From the NCBI GenBank assembly GCA_017311185.1, contig JAESUZ010002610.1, forward strand, positions 1-64,000: a stretch of DNA of 64,000 nucleotides, in the 5' to 3' direction. Positions 47,425-58,372 of the stretch are shown here, in pieces. How positions within the stretch are numbered: position 1 is the first letter of the stretch; each line of letters begins with the position of its first letter. The notes beneath the pieces were generated by a model. It was given only the letters and a program-made list of their open reading frames with translations, searched no databases and was not told the origin of the DNA. Source of the DNA: Proteles cristata cristata (Eukaryota; Chordata; Mammalia; Carnivora; Hyaenidae). Position numbers and translations under genes: made by a program.

Positions 47425-48282
47425 CCGGTGGCGGTGGGGGGACTGACCCAGTCCCATTAGGTTTTAAGGAGTGAAGTTTTGTTCCTACAATTCTCCATTT
47501 ATGCAGATGTTTGTAAGTACGAGTTATCGTGAGAGTGTTCTACCCCGTTTGACTTAATTCTCCAAGCCAGAAGCTAAGTTCCCTCAAAGTGAAGGGGCTT
47601 GCCCTTCATTAAATCAGTGGCTATCAGATGCTATCCTTGGCATAGCATCTTCCACTTTCAGATTCAGATTGAAATTTCTTCTGCATGCACAAGGCAGACT
47701 CTTTTCATTGTCAAGTCTAATAAATAAATCACAGCTCAGAGCCACAGGACCCAAATGTAAAATGCAATGTCTGGCACCACTGGAGATAAAATAAATTACC
47801 TGTAATCTGGTAAGCAGGTCATCTTGATTCTCCACTCTGTTCTGGTGACTTTAGTGATTGATTTTGCTAAACTCAGATGAAGCAGAAGGACATTCAGGTT
47901 CAGGGCTTCGAGTTGAAATGAAAGTGGTTGAGCCAAGAGATGAGGTAATAAAACCCTTTGCAAAAGGAGATGAAGAGAAGAGCTGTGATTCTTGGCTTCC
48001 CAAGGGCTTATGTGGAGTCCTTCCTGAGACTTAACTCTGCTTCTCACCTTCAGATTTCGAGAGACATTATTGTATCTGTAATTAACACTACTTTTTTGTT
48101 TAAGGCAGTTTAAGTGGGTTTGCAAACCATCTTTGATTTGATTTGAAAGTATCTTGCCCCACAAAGACTGCATGGGGCCTGGAGTTCTAGTATGAGGGCC
48201 ATTCCTTTCATTTGAGAAGACGGAGAACTCACTGAAGTGAAATATTATTATAAAAGGATTAAGGCCATAATCAGCCCATGGC
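47425..48282. other. Intergenic, nothing recognised
   Basis: A 182-codon ORF on - (47796-48344) is open through unique-looking sequence but shows no domain, signal peptide or splice pattern I recognise. It overlaps the old repeat at its right end. Confidence 0.4.
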
Positions 48283-48384
48283 ATTCTAGAACCATGGTGT
48301 CCAACAGAATGTGGGGGGAAAGACAGAAATAGGATGCAGGGCATCTATGAAACTTAAAAACTTTATATTAGTCTGCCACATTTT

Positions 48385-48602
48385 TAAAAAGTGTATTTAT
48401 TTTAAGAGAGAGAGAGAGAGAGAGCACACGAGCAACTGGGGAGCTGGCAGAGAGAAAGGGAAGAGAGTGAGAGAATTCCAAGCAGGCTCTGCACTGTCAG
48501 CTTGGAGCCCAATGTAGGGCTTGAACTCACAAACCATGAGATCAGGACCTGAGCTGAAATCAAGAGTCAGATGTTCAACTGACTGAGCCACCAAGGTGCC
48601 CC
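48385..48602 (-). mobile_element. CAN-SINE
   Basis: A - strand copy ending GACTGAGCCACCAAGGTGCCC, with a (GA)n run at 48405-48423. It sits inside the old repeat that continues at 48860. Confidence 0.9.
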
Positions 48603-48630
48603 AGTCAACTACATTTAAAAAGTAAAAAGA

Positions 48631-48845
48631 GGGGCGCCTGGGCAGTTCAGTCGGTTAAACATTCGATTCTTGGTTTTGGCTCAGGTCATGATTTTGCAGT
48701 TCATGGACTTGTACCCTCTGTTGGGCTCTGCACTGATAGTGTAGAGCTTGCTTGGAATTCTCTCTCTCTCCCTCTCTCTGACCCTCCCCTGCTTGTACTC
48801 TCTCTCTCTCAAAATAAATAAACTAATTTAAAAACATTTTTTTAA
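48631..48845 (+). mobile_element. CAN-SINE
   Basis: A + strand copy starting GGGGCGCCTGGGCAGTTCAG, facing the preceding SINE about 28 bp away to form an inverted SINE pair. Confidence 0.9.
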
Positions 48846-48859
48846 TTAAAAAAACACAG

Positions 48860-49129
48860 GTAAAATTAGTTCTAATATATTTCGTTGAATACAAGATATC
48901 AAAAATATTATAATTTTAATATGCAGTCAATATAAAAAATATAAGTAAGATATTTTCCATTCTTTTTTGGGGGGTCCTAAGTCTTTGAAATCCTGTATAT
49001 ATTTGACATTTACAGCACATCTCAATTCCAACCAGTCACATCTCAAGTGCTTCACAGCCACATGTGGTCAGAGGCTACTGGACTGGATGGGGCAGACTGG
49101 GAATGTCCACTAATCAGAACTTCAAAAGG
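48860..49129 (-). mobile_element. Ancient interspersed repeat, copy 2
   Basis: Read on -, it shares blocks with the element at 17876-18080 (GCCACATGTGGCTGTGAAGC, GACTGGTTGGAATTGAGATG, TGCTGTAAATGTCAAATATA). SINEs and, on the right, an LTR interrupt it; its outer part may be at 48283-48384. Confidence 0.5.
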
Positions 49130-49135
49130 GTAGGG

Positions 49136-50162
49136 TGTCGGAGGCCTCTCCTGCAGGTCCAGGGGTCCCTGAAGGATGGACGGTGTCGGCAAGAGGGAGA
49201 GTGAGAGAGCCCCGAGATTCTTTCTGATCACCAGGCAGGCATCTCCGTCCTGTCGGTTTTGGTGTCTTTATTTATAGGTTAAATGATAACATGACATCAG
49301 AAAAAGGAATTTTTACAATGGATAACTCTTTGTGATAAGATGCTTTGGAAAGTGTACAGAAGCAGGTTTTACAGAAATATTCTTGCAGAACTATTCCAAT
49401 TATAGTGAGGTTAAGTAAATCTTATAACTAAAGAATTAGCAGGGTATTCTTAGTAAAAGACAGGATACATATTTGTTCTAAGTTAATAACGCTAAGGTTA
49501 GGTCATAGGTTAAGTGTATAGATGGGGTAAGAGTCATTCTGTCTGGCTCTCAAATGAATGTTTTTGAGTTGGTTAATAAGTTGTTTGTGGAAACCTATTT
49601 GATGCTGAATGTGTGAACACCATGGAGGCCCTAAATGTGTCAGCCTTTTGTTTGTGGGTAATGTTTTAGCTACTCTTATCTATCCTCATCCCAGCCACCT
49701 GTAAGGGAGGGTGTTTGCGGAAAGTAGGCCTTGGGGAAGGGACTGCCATCCATCACCAGTTAGAAGAAGGTGTAAGTATTAACTTAAGTTCTGCCCTTAT
49801 CTGTACCTTAACCCTAAATTAGGCTCTTTGTCTCGGGGCCAGGTTCAGTTGTAACTCTTGTGTTCTTAACCCCCTAAGTCTTGGATCTGCAAGGCCCTTA
49901 GGAAGAGCCTTTTGACAATCATCCATAGAGCTTTCATCTAAAATCTCTCTTGCAAAGGCAGGAATATGCTTTTCCTTATGAGGTATCTGTGTTCAGAATA
50001 TTGGGCTGATATGGAATATTGTGAGGCCTGGTCAATACCAGCACAGCATGAGCCAGTAGTAGCAGGAGATCCCAGTTTTCATTTCTCATGGCGGTAGCTG
50101 TGCGAACACTGCCATTTCCTTGCCGTGACTGCCATCCATAGAGGCCAGTGCGGCTCCCGGCA
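49136..50162 (-). mobile_element. Solo LTR of an endogenous retrovirus (class II-like)
   Basis: The 1,027-bp element starts TGTCGG and ends CCGGCA on +, giving TG...CA ends and near-perfect inverted termini. It is flanked by the perfect 6-bp duplication GTAGGG (49130-49135 and 50163-50168). Transcription would run on -: the U3 start is TGCCGGGAGCCGCACTGG at the right, a TATAAATAAA box lies at 49267-49276, and a CT-rich U5 ends at CCTCCGACA. A 6-bp duplication and the TGCCGGGAGCCGC start suggest a class II (betaretrovirus-like) family. No gag, pol or env sequence is present, so the provirus has recombined down to one LTR. Confidence 0.85.
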
Positions 50163-50244
50163 GTAGGGCAAGTACATTTCGATGGGAAGAGAAGCAGGTA
50201 GGAAAGGCCTCAGTGAAATAGGGCCTGAGAGAGGGATGCCTTTT

Positions 50245-50464
50245 TTTTATACTTAAAAAAAAATATTTACTTATTTTTGAGAGAGAGAGAGAGAGAGACA
50301 GCACAAAGTGGGGGAGGGGCAGAGAGAGGGAGACACAGAATCTGAAAGCAGGCTCCAGGCTCTGAGCTGCCTGCACAGAGCCCTACGTGGGGCTCCAACC
50401 CATGAACCGTGGGATCATGAGCTGAGCCAAAGCTGGATGCTTAACTGAGCCGCCCAGGCGCCCC
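50245..50464 (-). mobile_element. Felid SINE (CAN-SINE)
   Basis: A - strand copy with a (GA)n run at 50279-50300 and the head ACTGAGCCGCCCAGGCGCCCC. Confidence 0.9.
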
Positions 50465-51689
50465 GTAGCCATATCTATTCTGAAGGAGGAGCAGCTCAGG
50501 GCAGGAGTGCAGAATGAAGAGGATGTTGTTCTGTGGGCTGGACCTGCAACACACCCTCATGTTCTCTTCTTTCACCAGGGCTGCTCCTGCCCTGCACTTT
50601 GAAGGAGAAACACCACCAGGAATCATGAGGAGATGGGGGTGCAGATGGGAGTTTCTCTGGGAGGATGTCTGTCATCCGCAGCAAATGCAAAAGGGAGGAG
50701 ATAGGAGCAGGTATGAAAGCCAGCGAGGAAGACTTGAAAACTGGGGAACATGGCTGAGTATCTAGCAAACATCTTAAAAAATGGGCTGCAGAGATGGGAT
50801 GGCTGGAGGAGTGTAGGTTAAGGATACATGGCGGGAGGGGGTGATGGCCAACATATGGCTCTATGTAGAGTCTACCAAAGAGCTCAAACACTCACTGTGG
50901 TTTGCAACTTTTGCTCATATGCTGTAGGAAAAACCAAGTTATTTGTAAGAAAAGGCACAAGGCTATGCAGAAATACGCCCCTGGGGCCAGCCAGCGTGGT
51001 CACAGGTGTGTAAAAAAGTTCACCAACTGTAGGTGTTAGAGAACAGGACAGCCACACTTCTCTGAGAGTTTACGCAGCCATAGGAGTCCAGGCTGCAACA
51101 GTCGTAGGAAGGAAGCAAAACACCCTCGTGGAGGAATCGGGGACCTTCAAATAATTCTTGTATTCACCGGGATGTCTTCTTCTGCAAGTCAAAAACCTTG
51201 TAACTGAAGACGAACTGGCTTATTCATTAAGGCTACTTATTGTTTTCTTAACAAAAAGTCTGAATGTAGGCAGTTCTAGGGCTGGTTCTGTGGCTTAATG
51301 ACATGGTCAGGGACTCAGGCTCTTTTGATCCCTCCTTTTCAAATCTGCTCTTTGACTTTTCGTCCTTTGGCTTCTTGCCTCATGAGCTCAAGATGGCTGC
51401 TGCAGTTCCAGCATGGCATACAAACTCAGAAGCAGGAAATAGAGGGTAAAGGGTGTTCTCCTCAAGAGGCCCTTTTAACCTAAGTGTTGAGAAGCTTCCC
51501 AGGAAACATCCTCTATCTCTCACTGACCAGAACTGGGTCACATGTCTGTAGATTATTTCTAGGAAGGTTGGGAAAGCAAGGTTTGCAGCCTCTAGAGAGG
51601 GAGATACAGAAGGGAAAGGGTACTGGAAATCGCTTTTGGATAGCTAACTATAGTGATGCCTCAGGTCCCAAGACAAGGCATCATGTTGT
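50465..51689. other. Intergenic, nothing recognised
   Basis: Unique-looking sequence; the 131-codon ORF on - at 50496-50891 has no recognisable domain. Confidence 0.4.
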
Positions 51690-51830
51690 AGAAGGAAGAG
51701 CAGGAGATTATGAGCTAGGAGCCACCAGCTGGCTTTGTGACCTTGCCCACATCACTTAGTCTGTGTGAACCTACAAACTTATCTCCAGGGTGAATAACTG
51801 GATTCACTAGATGGTCTCTTTCTGCTCTAA
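51690..51830 (-). mobile_element. MIR SINE fragment
   Basis: CCAGCTGGCTTTGTGACCTT, CCACATCACTTAGTCTGTGT and GAACCTACAAACTTATCTCC follow the reverse MIR core. Degraded. Confidence 0.6.
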
Positions 51831-53124
51831 CACTCCTGATTTTATTAAAAGTCATTGAGAGTGTTGAATGAGCTGTCTGGGGGTAATGCAATTAATTTAA
51901 TGAGATCCATTTGGTAAAAAACAGCTGTGGCTCTTCTTCCTATGGTCAGGGGACCTTTGTTGGCTGGATAAACTCTCCTGCTTGCAGATTTTGATGGAAG
52001 CTTAATTACACCAACATCTTGGTGTCCTTGATCTCTGAATATCTGTTCCCAGTAAGAATGTCATACCCTGTATATGTACTAAGCCAAAGGGGCTTCTCTT
52101 GGTCTTGACTGACCTCTACCCTGCCCAGGTTGGGTCAGCCTTAGGCAGAGCTGCGTAGCTGAGGTAGCCCCTCTGCGGCCCCTGCACATCTTCCCCTCCC
52201 CCTTGCATTCATTACTCTCTTGAGTTTGGGTTCACCCACTTCTGGCCCAGATGTGGGCTTTGTCTACCTCCTTCCCAAAGCCCTTCATATCATGAAACTA
52301 CTCAACTGTCTCCTGTTTCTCTAAGCTTTGCTCTAAGAGAGTCACTATAATGCTATGTCAAAGTATGAATGGATGCTGAGGGACTAAGTCTCCCCTACGC
52401 ACAGGTCAACAATGGTGTTTAGTGGATGGCTCCCTTAGGCAACGCTGGGGCAGAGGAAAGTAGGCGAGTCAAGGCCCTTCTCAGTTGTAAGGAACAGAGT
52501 CCATGCAGGGAAGATGTACACAGAGGGGCATTATTCTACCATCATGGGGGATCCAGTGGGAACCAGGGGCAACAGGTGCGTCAGGTTCCCATAGGGATTG
52601 GGTCGAGGAGAAACCTGACCCGCACTAGGGCACTTATGTCTCCTGCTTTATTCTCCTCCCTCTGTGGTTAAGAACACATGATTGAAGTGGTCATACCACA
52701 GTTCCAAAGTTGGTTTGTCCTCGGTTCAAGCAGTGGCAAAGATTGACAGGCATCTCTGGGTCTTAAATCCAAATTCCCAGGAAGAAGAGTATGATTGGCT
52801 CAGCGAGGGTCAAGTGTGCACCCTGGTCCAGCTACTATGGCACTGGAGAGGGGGTCATGGAGGAAGGTCATCACAGCGCAAACCTGCATGCAGGAACTTC
52901 CCCTGTAAGTAGGGCCATACCCCTTAGAAAAGGGGGGATGTGGGCCAGGTGAGCACTCCAAGAGCTGATGTTTTGTTGTTAATTTTTGTTCTTCATGAAG
53001 AAGTAGATTTTCCATATTGTTTGATGTAGAGTAGTGAAAACCCCAGAGAACACATGACCTTGAAAATGTTGTTCAGTGGATCCCCACTACTATGGGTATC
53101 ATCTTGTTTGTTTCAGTTATTTTG
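51831..53124. other. Intergenic, nothing recognised
   Basis: No gene, RNA gene or repeat family recognised in about 1.3 kb. Confidence 0.45.
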
Positions 53125-53335
53125 GTTTACATATTTTAACTTACCTAATCCTCATAATCATTCTGAGTTAGGTCTTACTATTATTATTATCCCCATTTTA
53201 TATATGAGGAAACTGAGGCACAGAACAGTTAAGTAACTTGTGCTGAATCACACAGCTAGTAAGTGCGAGAGCTGGGTTTCCAGCCCAAGCTGCCTGGCTC
53301 TGACATCCCTGCTCTGAACTCTTATGTTATGCTAA
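53125..53335 (+). mobile_element. MIR SINE (+)
   Basis: A well-kept MIR: CTTACCTAATCCTCATAATC, TATCCCCATTTTATATATGA, GGAAACTGAGGCACAGAACA, GTTAAGTAACTTGTGCTGAA and CACACAGCTAGTAAGTGCGA. Confidence 0.92.
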
Positions 53336-53460
53336 CCTTGGATAAATTATTTAACTTCTCTGTGCCTCAGTTTCCTCATCTGTAAACTGTGTTTAAGGAC
53401 ACGTTTCCTCAGTTGTTGTGAGGATTAAAATGAAGTGGCACACGTAAAGCCCTAACCCAC
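53336..53460 (-). mobile_element. MIR SINE (-), inverted neighbour
   Basis: Directly after the + MIR: TTATTTAACTTCTCTGTGCC, TCAGTTTCCTCATCTGTAAA and GTTGTTGTGAGGATTAAAAT in reverse orientation. Confidence 0.88.
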
Positions 53461-53461
53461 T

Positions 53462-53850
53462 ATGTCAGTCAGTGTTCTCCAGGGAAAGATTCATCTTTTT
53501 TGCATAGAGAGAGATTAATCTTCAAGAAGTGACTCACGAAGTTATGGAGGCTGCAAACCTGAAGTCTGCAAGGTGGGTCTGCAGGCTAGAGACTCAGAGA
53601 AGGGCCAAAGGTCATCTGCTGGCAGAATTCCTTCCTGCTCAGGAGAGGTCTATCTTTTGTTCTATTCAGGCCTTCAACTCATTGGATGAGGCCCATCCGT
53701 ATCATGAAGTCAATTTGCTTTACTTAAAACTCATTGATTTAAATGTGAATCTCATACGAAAACACTCTCACAGAAACATCTAGCATAATGTTTGACCGAA
53801 TATCTGGGCACCTTGGTTTAATCAGCTTGGAACCTGAGAGAAAATATCAC
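53462..53850 (+). mobile_element. Ancient interspersed repeat (family uncertain)
   Basis: GTCAGTGTTCTCCAGGGAAA, AAGTTATGGAGGCTGCAAAC, CTTTTGTTCTATTCAGGCCT, TCAACTCATTGGATGAGGCC and CTCTCACAGAAACATCTAGC follow a widespread mammalian repeat whose name I cannot recall with certainty. Confidence 0.55.
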
Positions 53851-54898
53851 AGCCTCTAATCTACCTAGTAAGAGCCCATATGCGAGGACTCTGATCTTTT
53901 CCTTCCTGCTCACATCTGGAGCCCCTTGAAGACCATCTCTGAGGCTGAGGGTGGCTCAGCAGGGCTGCTGACGTCCTCAGTCCCCAGCCTTGCCTCTTGC
54001 TTCCTGTGGCTGTTCCTCAGGCAGCCGCACCAGTGGACACCTCTCACGGCCACATAACCCTGGGGTCCTTGGCTCAGTGCTCCAGTAGAGCTCACGGGAG
54101 CCGGTAATGATGTCCTAAGGCAGTCTGTCACGCACGTGGCACAATTACCCCCGTGGTAATAACCACGCTGACAGAGTCAGCAGTTAGCTAGCTCGCAAAT
54201 CTGTCAGCAGGCTGGGCTTTTGTAAGGAGACCATGATCAAACAAGAAAAGGCATCTCAGGTGTTAGATTGCCCAACACCTGCCTCAGCATACCTGTTATT
54301 ATTATTATTAGATTTTGATAACGCTGCATGTTCTTAAAGTCTCCGTTATACATAGCTGTGTGCTTCAGCTTTGCTGTAATGTTCACGTGAAACAAACTCT
54401 CACACAAGTTTAGAACGGCAGGAGGCACAAATACATTCAAGGTCACAACTATATTCACCATGTAGTAGAGGGGTAACTTCCCAGGTCCTCGTTTCTTAAA
54501 CGCTGCACACTCCAAAGGAAAGCCTATCTTCAGAAGGACTGGCCCTTGACTAGCTCCTGGGAGTGACTCTTGAGCCCTTGGAGTTTCTCTAAGAGGAGTG
54601 TTTCTGTCCAGCTGAGGCCCAGGGCACATTGCCTTGTTTGACCTAGTGTAGAGTACTGGACACTTAGAAGCTCAACGTTTGTTACACGATCCTACTCAAC
54701 TGAGATGATCCTCAATAAAAATCCTGGATGCCGAGGCGCCGGTGGGACTTGCTGGTTGGCAATACCCCACGTGAGTTGTCACCCATTGTTGCTGGGACAG
54801 CTTGCACGTCCCCGTGCAACTGCACTGGGAGGGAGCTCCTCAGATCTTGCATCTGGTTTCTCCTGAACTTGGCCACACACCTTTTCTCTTTGCTGATT
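53851..54898. other. Intergenic, nothing recognised
   Basis: Unique-looking sequence. The 130-codon ORF on - at 54237-54629 has no known domain. A short TTA run lies at 54297-54310. Confidence 0.4.
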
Positions 54899-54914
54899 CG
54901 ATCTGTTTCTTTTC

Positions 54915-54992
54915 TTTTCTTTTGTTAGTTAAAAAGAATGTTTTTAACGTTTATTTATTTTTGGAAAAGAGAGAGACAGAGAGCAAGTGGGG

Positions 54993-55035
<43 letters not shown>

Positions 55036-55160
55036 CGAAGCAGGCTCCAGGCCCTGAGTGGTCAGCACAGAGACAGACGCAGGGCTGGAACTCGTGAACT
55101 GCAAGATCATGACCTGAGCCAAAGTCGGACACTTGGCCGACTGAGCCACCCAGGTGCCCC
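54915..55160 (-). mobile_element. Felid SINE with internal (CA)n
   Basis: A - strand SINE ending GACTGAGCCACCCAGGTGCCC. Its body contains about 17 CA units (54999-55033) where GA-rich sequence is usual. Flanks GATCTGTTTCTTTTC (from 54899) and GATCTGTATCTTTTC (from 55162) are its target duplication. Confidence 0.92.
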
Positions 55161-55179
55161 TTGATCTGTATCTTTTCAC

Positions 55180-56099
55180 TGTAATTAGTGACAACTGTGA
55201 GTGACAGCTTTCTTAGTCCCGTGAGTCCTTCTAGTGGATTATTGATTGGGAGGTTGGTCATGGGGAGCCTCCAGCCCAGTTACTTGGCTGAGCACTCGGT
55301 GGTGGGAAGCAGTGGTGGAAAAGTATGGGGAATGTGGACAGCAGGAAATTAATAATGAAAGGGCTGGAAATGGGCCATGGAGGGCTCATTACGTGGGCAA
55401 CTATGAAGGTCTCCTATTTCCACCTCAGACATTTTATATATATGTCCCATTTATCCACCCAAACCGTAAAAATCTGCGGGGCAGGTCTTTCTTCTATCTC
55501 CTCACCCCCACAGTGCCTGGCACACTGTCCTGCAAGGCAGATGGTGCCCTGGCCAGATCCCCTGCGGCAGGTGACAGAGTGTACCCATTGTCCAGCTGCT
55601 GTGTGTGTTCTGGCTGCTAAGCGGCTCACAGCCACTTCTAGGAGAACTGCCTTTGGCTGAATGGGCTCTGCTCCTCCACCCCGCCCTAATGGCCACCAGT
55701 TACTAGCTGACATGGAGGCACAAATGTTGTCCACTTTTTCTCAAGCTGGGATCAATTCCATGGTGCAATCCATGCTCCAGAGCGCTCTGTGGGGTTGGGC
55801 GGAAGCTGGTCTCTACCCTGACCATGTGCTTACTGAGGATTCTTTTCCAGCCTTGATCTGCTCTCCATACTCCCCCTGTTCGTAGGGCATCCTCCACTCA
55901 ATCACTTGCTGAAGGATCCCCATCTAAGGGGCTGATTTGAGGGAACCAAGTCAAGGCAGTGATGGCCCAACCGTCATGACTGTTTGAACCCCCACAATCA
56001 TACTTCAACTCGATGCCAATGGCACTAACCAACTCAGCATGGCTCACAGTGTCCTTGTTTCTGTAAAGGAATTTCTCAGTCATTTAAAGCTCTATCTTA
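55180..56099. other. Intergenic, nothing recognised
   Basis: Overlapping ORFs of 106-124 codons on both strands (55246-55734) show no recognisable motif or splice structure. Confidence 0.4.
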
Positions 56100-56307
56100 G
56101 GGGTGCCTGGGTGGCTTAGTCATTTAAGCGTCCAACTTAGGCTCAGGTCATGATCTCACAGTTCGTGAGTTCAAGCCCTGCGTTGGACTCTGCTGATAGC
56201 TCAGAACCTGGAACCTGCTTTGGATTTTGTCTCTCTCTTTCTCTCTGCCCCTTCCCTGCTTGCTCTCTTTCTCTCTCTCTTGAAATAAAACATTACAACT
56301 TTTTTTA
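56100..56307 (+). mobile_element. Felid SINE (CAN-SINE)
   Basis: Head GGGGTGCCTGGGTGGCTTAG; tail GAAATAAAACATTACAAC then a T-rich end. AAAGCTC occurs on both sides. Confidence 0.9.
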
Positions 56308-56422
56308 AAGCTCCTAGTTTTGAGCCCATGAATTAAAGTGGAGAAGATGTAAACCTTTTTTGGTCCACTTGTTAGCAGCTCTGCGAGACAGAAGGTGGAA
56401 CAATTGTGGAAAAGGAGGCTTG

Positions 56423-56599
56423 TGGGGCACCTGGGTGGCTCAGCTGGTTAAGTATCCAACCCTGGCTCAGGTCATGACCTCATGTTTTGTGAGTTCAAGC
56501 CACACACAGGCTTCTGACTGACAGTGAGGAACCTGCCTGGGATTCTCTCTCTGCCCCCTCCCTGACTTGTTTTGTTCTCTCTCTCTCTTAAAAAAAAAA
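56423..56599 (+). mobile_element. Felid SINE (CAN-SINE)
   Basis: Head GGGGCACCTGGGTGGCTCAG. Flanked by AAAAGGAGGCTTG (56410-56422) and AAAAGGAGGTTTG (from 56599). Confidence 0.92.
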
Positions 56600-57023
56600 A
56601 AAGGAGGTTTGCTTTTAGCCACAAGCCTGTCATTCATACTCTTCCTCCTTCCCACACTGGTGACTTGTGCCTTTACTGACTTCCTTCCCTGCCTCCTCAT
56701 TCCCCAAGGTTCTGTCAGCATCTCCTGAGATCATTCCTCCCACCCTCCAGTTACTTGCACTTGATTTTTTTTTTTTTTTGTCTCAGGATTTGCTTCTGAA
56801 GGAAACTAAGCCAGAGCCCCATCCCACTTTCCTTATTGTACAGATCAGGCCCCAAGCTAAGGAGAAGCTATCTGGAGGGGCAGAACACCATGTCCAACGC
56901 CAGCATGCGGAGAACTTGGAGAACTGTCTGGCGTGGAAAACTCACAGCTAGCATCAGAAGTGTTGTGCGTAGAAGCACATCATCGTAGGAGACAGGATCA
57001 GACAACATGTGAATGAATGGATG

Positions 57024-57340
57024 TATAGCTGACCCTTGAACACGAGTCTTAGGGGCGCCAACCCCCTACACAGTTGAAAATCCGCATATGGCTATTGACT
57101 CCCCCAAAACTTAACCACTGTCCAGACTTCTTGCCCATAACATAAAGACAATGAACACACATTTTGTATTTTATATGTATTATACACTGCATTCTTATAA
57201 TCAAGTAAGCTAGAGAAAAGAAAATGTTAAGAAAATCATAAGAAAGAGTAGAGTTATAGTACTGCACTTTAAAGAATCCATATGTAAGCAGAGCTGTGCA
57301 GCTCAAACCGAGGATGTTCAAAGATAAACTGCAGTTGTTT
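57024..57340. mobile_element. DNA-transposon remnant with inverted ends
   Basis: The left end TATAGCTGACCCTTGAACAC pairs imperfectly with the right end TGTTCAAAGATAAACTGCAG. Inside are GGGGCGCCAACCCCCTACAC, AATCCGCATATGGCTATTGA and AGTAAGCTAGAGAAAAGAAA, which match a common non-autonomous mammalian DNA element. I cannot give the exact family. Confidence 0.65.
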
Positions 57341-57673
57341 TTTCTCTGTTTTTCTCTCCTTTGGTGCTATTTACTGTTGGGGCTTCTCAAACCCTACTTC
57401 CCACGTTCTACCAGCACCTGAAATTGGGACTCAAGGCCCATATACATTTTCAAACCAGGACTCTGGCCTGGCCCCCGGTGCTCTCTTCACTCACATCTGC
57501 CCCCAAGAAGATGGTTCCTCTCCACTAATGTTTTGGAGAGAATGGCCTCAATAGGGTTGCTCCTCTTGACTCAAATGCAGTTCAACAGTATAAAGTTCTT
57601 TTAATGCAAGGGCCTTTCGGAGAAGTAAGAAAATCAACAGAAACAAACGTTTCAAAAACCCTCTTTGTTGTCA

Positions 57674-57870
57674 GGGTGCCTTGGTGGCTCAGTCGGTTGA
57701 GCATCTGGCTTTGGCTCAGGTCATGATTTTGTGTTTCATGGGTTTGAGCCCCGAGTTGGGCTCTGTTTCGACAGCTCAGAGCCTGTAGATTCTGTCTTCC
57801 TCTCTCTCTGCCCCTCCTCTGCTCATGCTCTGTCTCTCAATAATAAAATAAATGTTTAAAAAAATTAGAA
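57674..57870 (+). mobile_element. Felid SINE (CAN-SINE)
   Basis: Head GGGTGCCTTGGTGGCTCAGT; tail AATAATAAAATAAATGTTTA. Confidence 0.9.
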
Positions 57871-58264
57871 AAAACCTATTGTCTATGTTATAGTTGTCGA
57901 ATAACAAATGAGGTCAGGGCTAATGTCTAACGCAGGTATTACAAAGGGGTGAAATTCAGTTGGGGGGGCTCTCAGGCATCTGTGAAATGCAGCGTGGGCA
58001 GGTATTTTTGGGTGTTGGCTCCCCCAAATCTCACAATGTTGGCACCTTTGTGACCGGACAAAAGGCTCAGCCTTGGTCAGGGGCCTGGACTTGACTCTGA
58101 GATATGGTTTGAAATCTACAGTATGGACACCAGGCCTGATCCAGGTGATTCTGGAATCACTTCCCTGACTGCCAATCTGTATAGATTCTCCGCTCCCCTC
58201 TCCTCTGCCTGCAACCCCTCAAAACCCTGGCCTCCAGGATGCAGGAAGAACCCAGCCGGGCACA

Positions 58265-58372
58265 CTCCAGTGAATCAACCTGCTGCCCAAGACATAGTGA
58301 GATAATATCCAAATGAATGACAGAAGTCGTAAATGAATAAAGGAGTCTGTGTTCCAATAAAACTTTATTTGG
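58265..58372. mobile_element. hAT-type DNA-transposon scrap (tentative)
   Basis: GTGTTCCAATAAAACTTTAT and the preceding AATGAATGACAGAAGTCGTA resemble the end region of a common hAT-Charlie-type mammalian repeat. It also supplies an AATAAA on the - strand at about 58364-58370. Confidence 0.4.

Noticed and set aside
47796..48344. 182-codon ORF on -
   Set aside because: No recognisable domain and it runs into an old repeat; likely chance.
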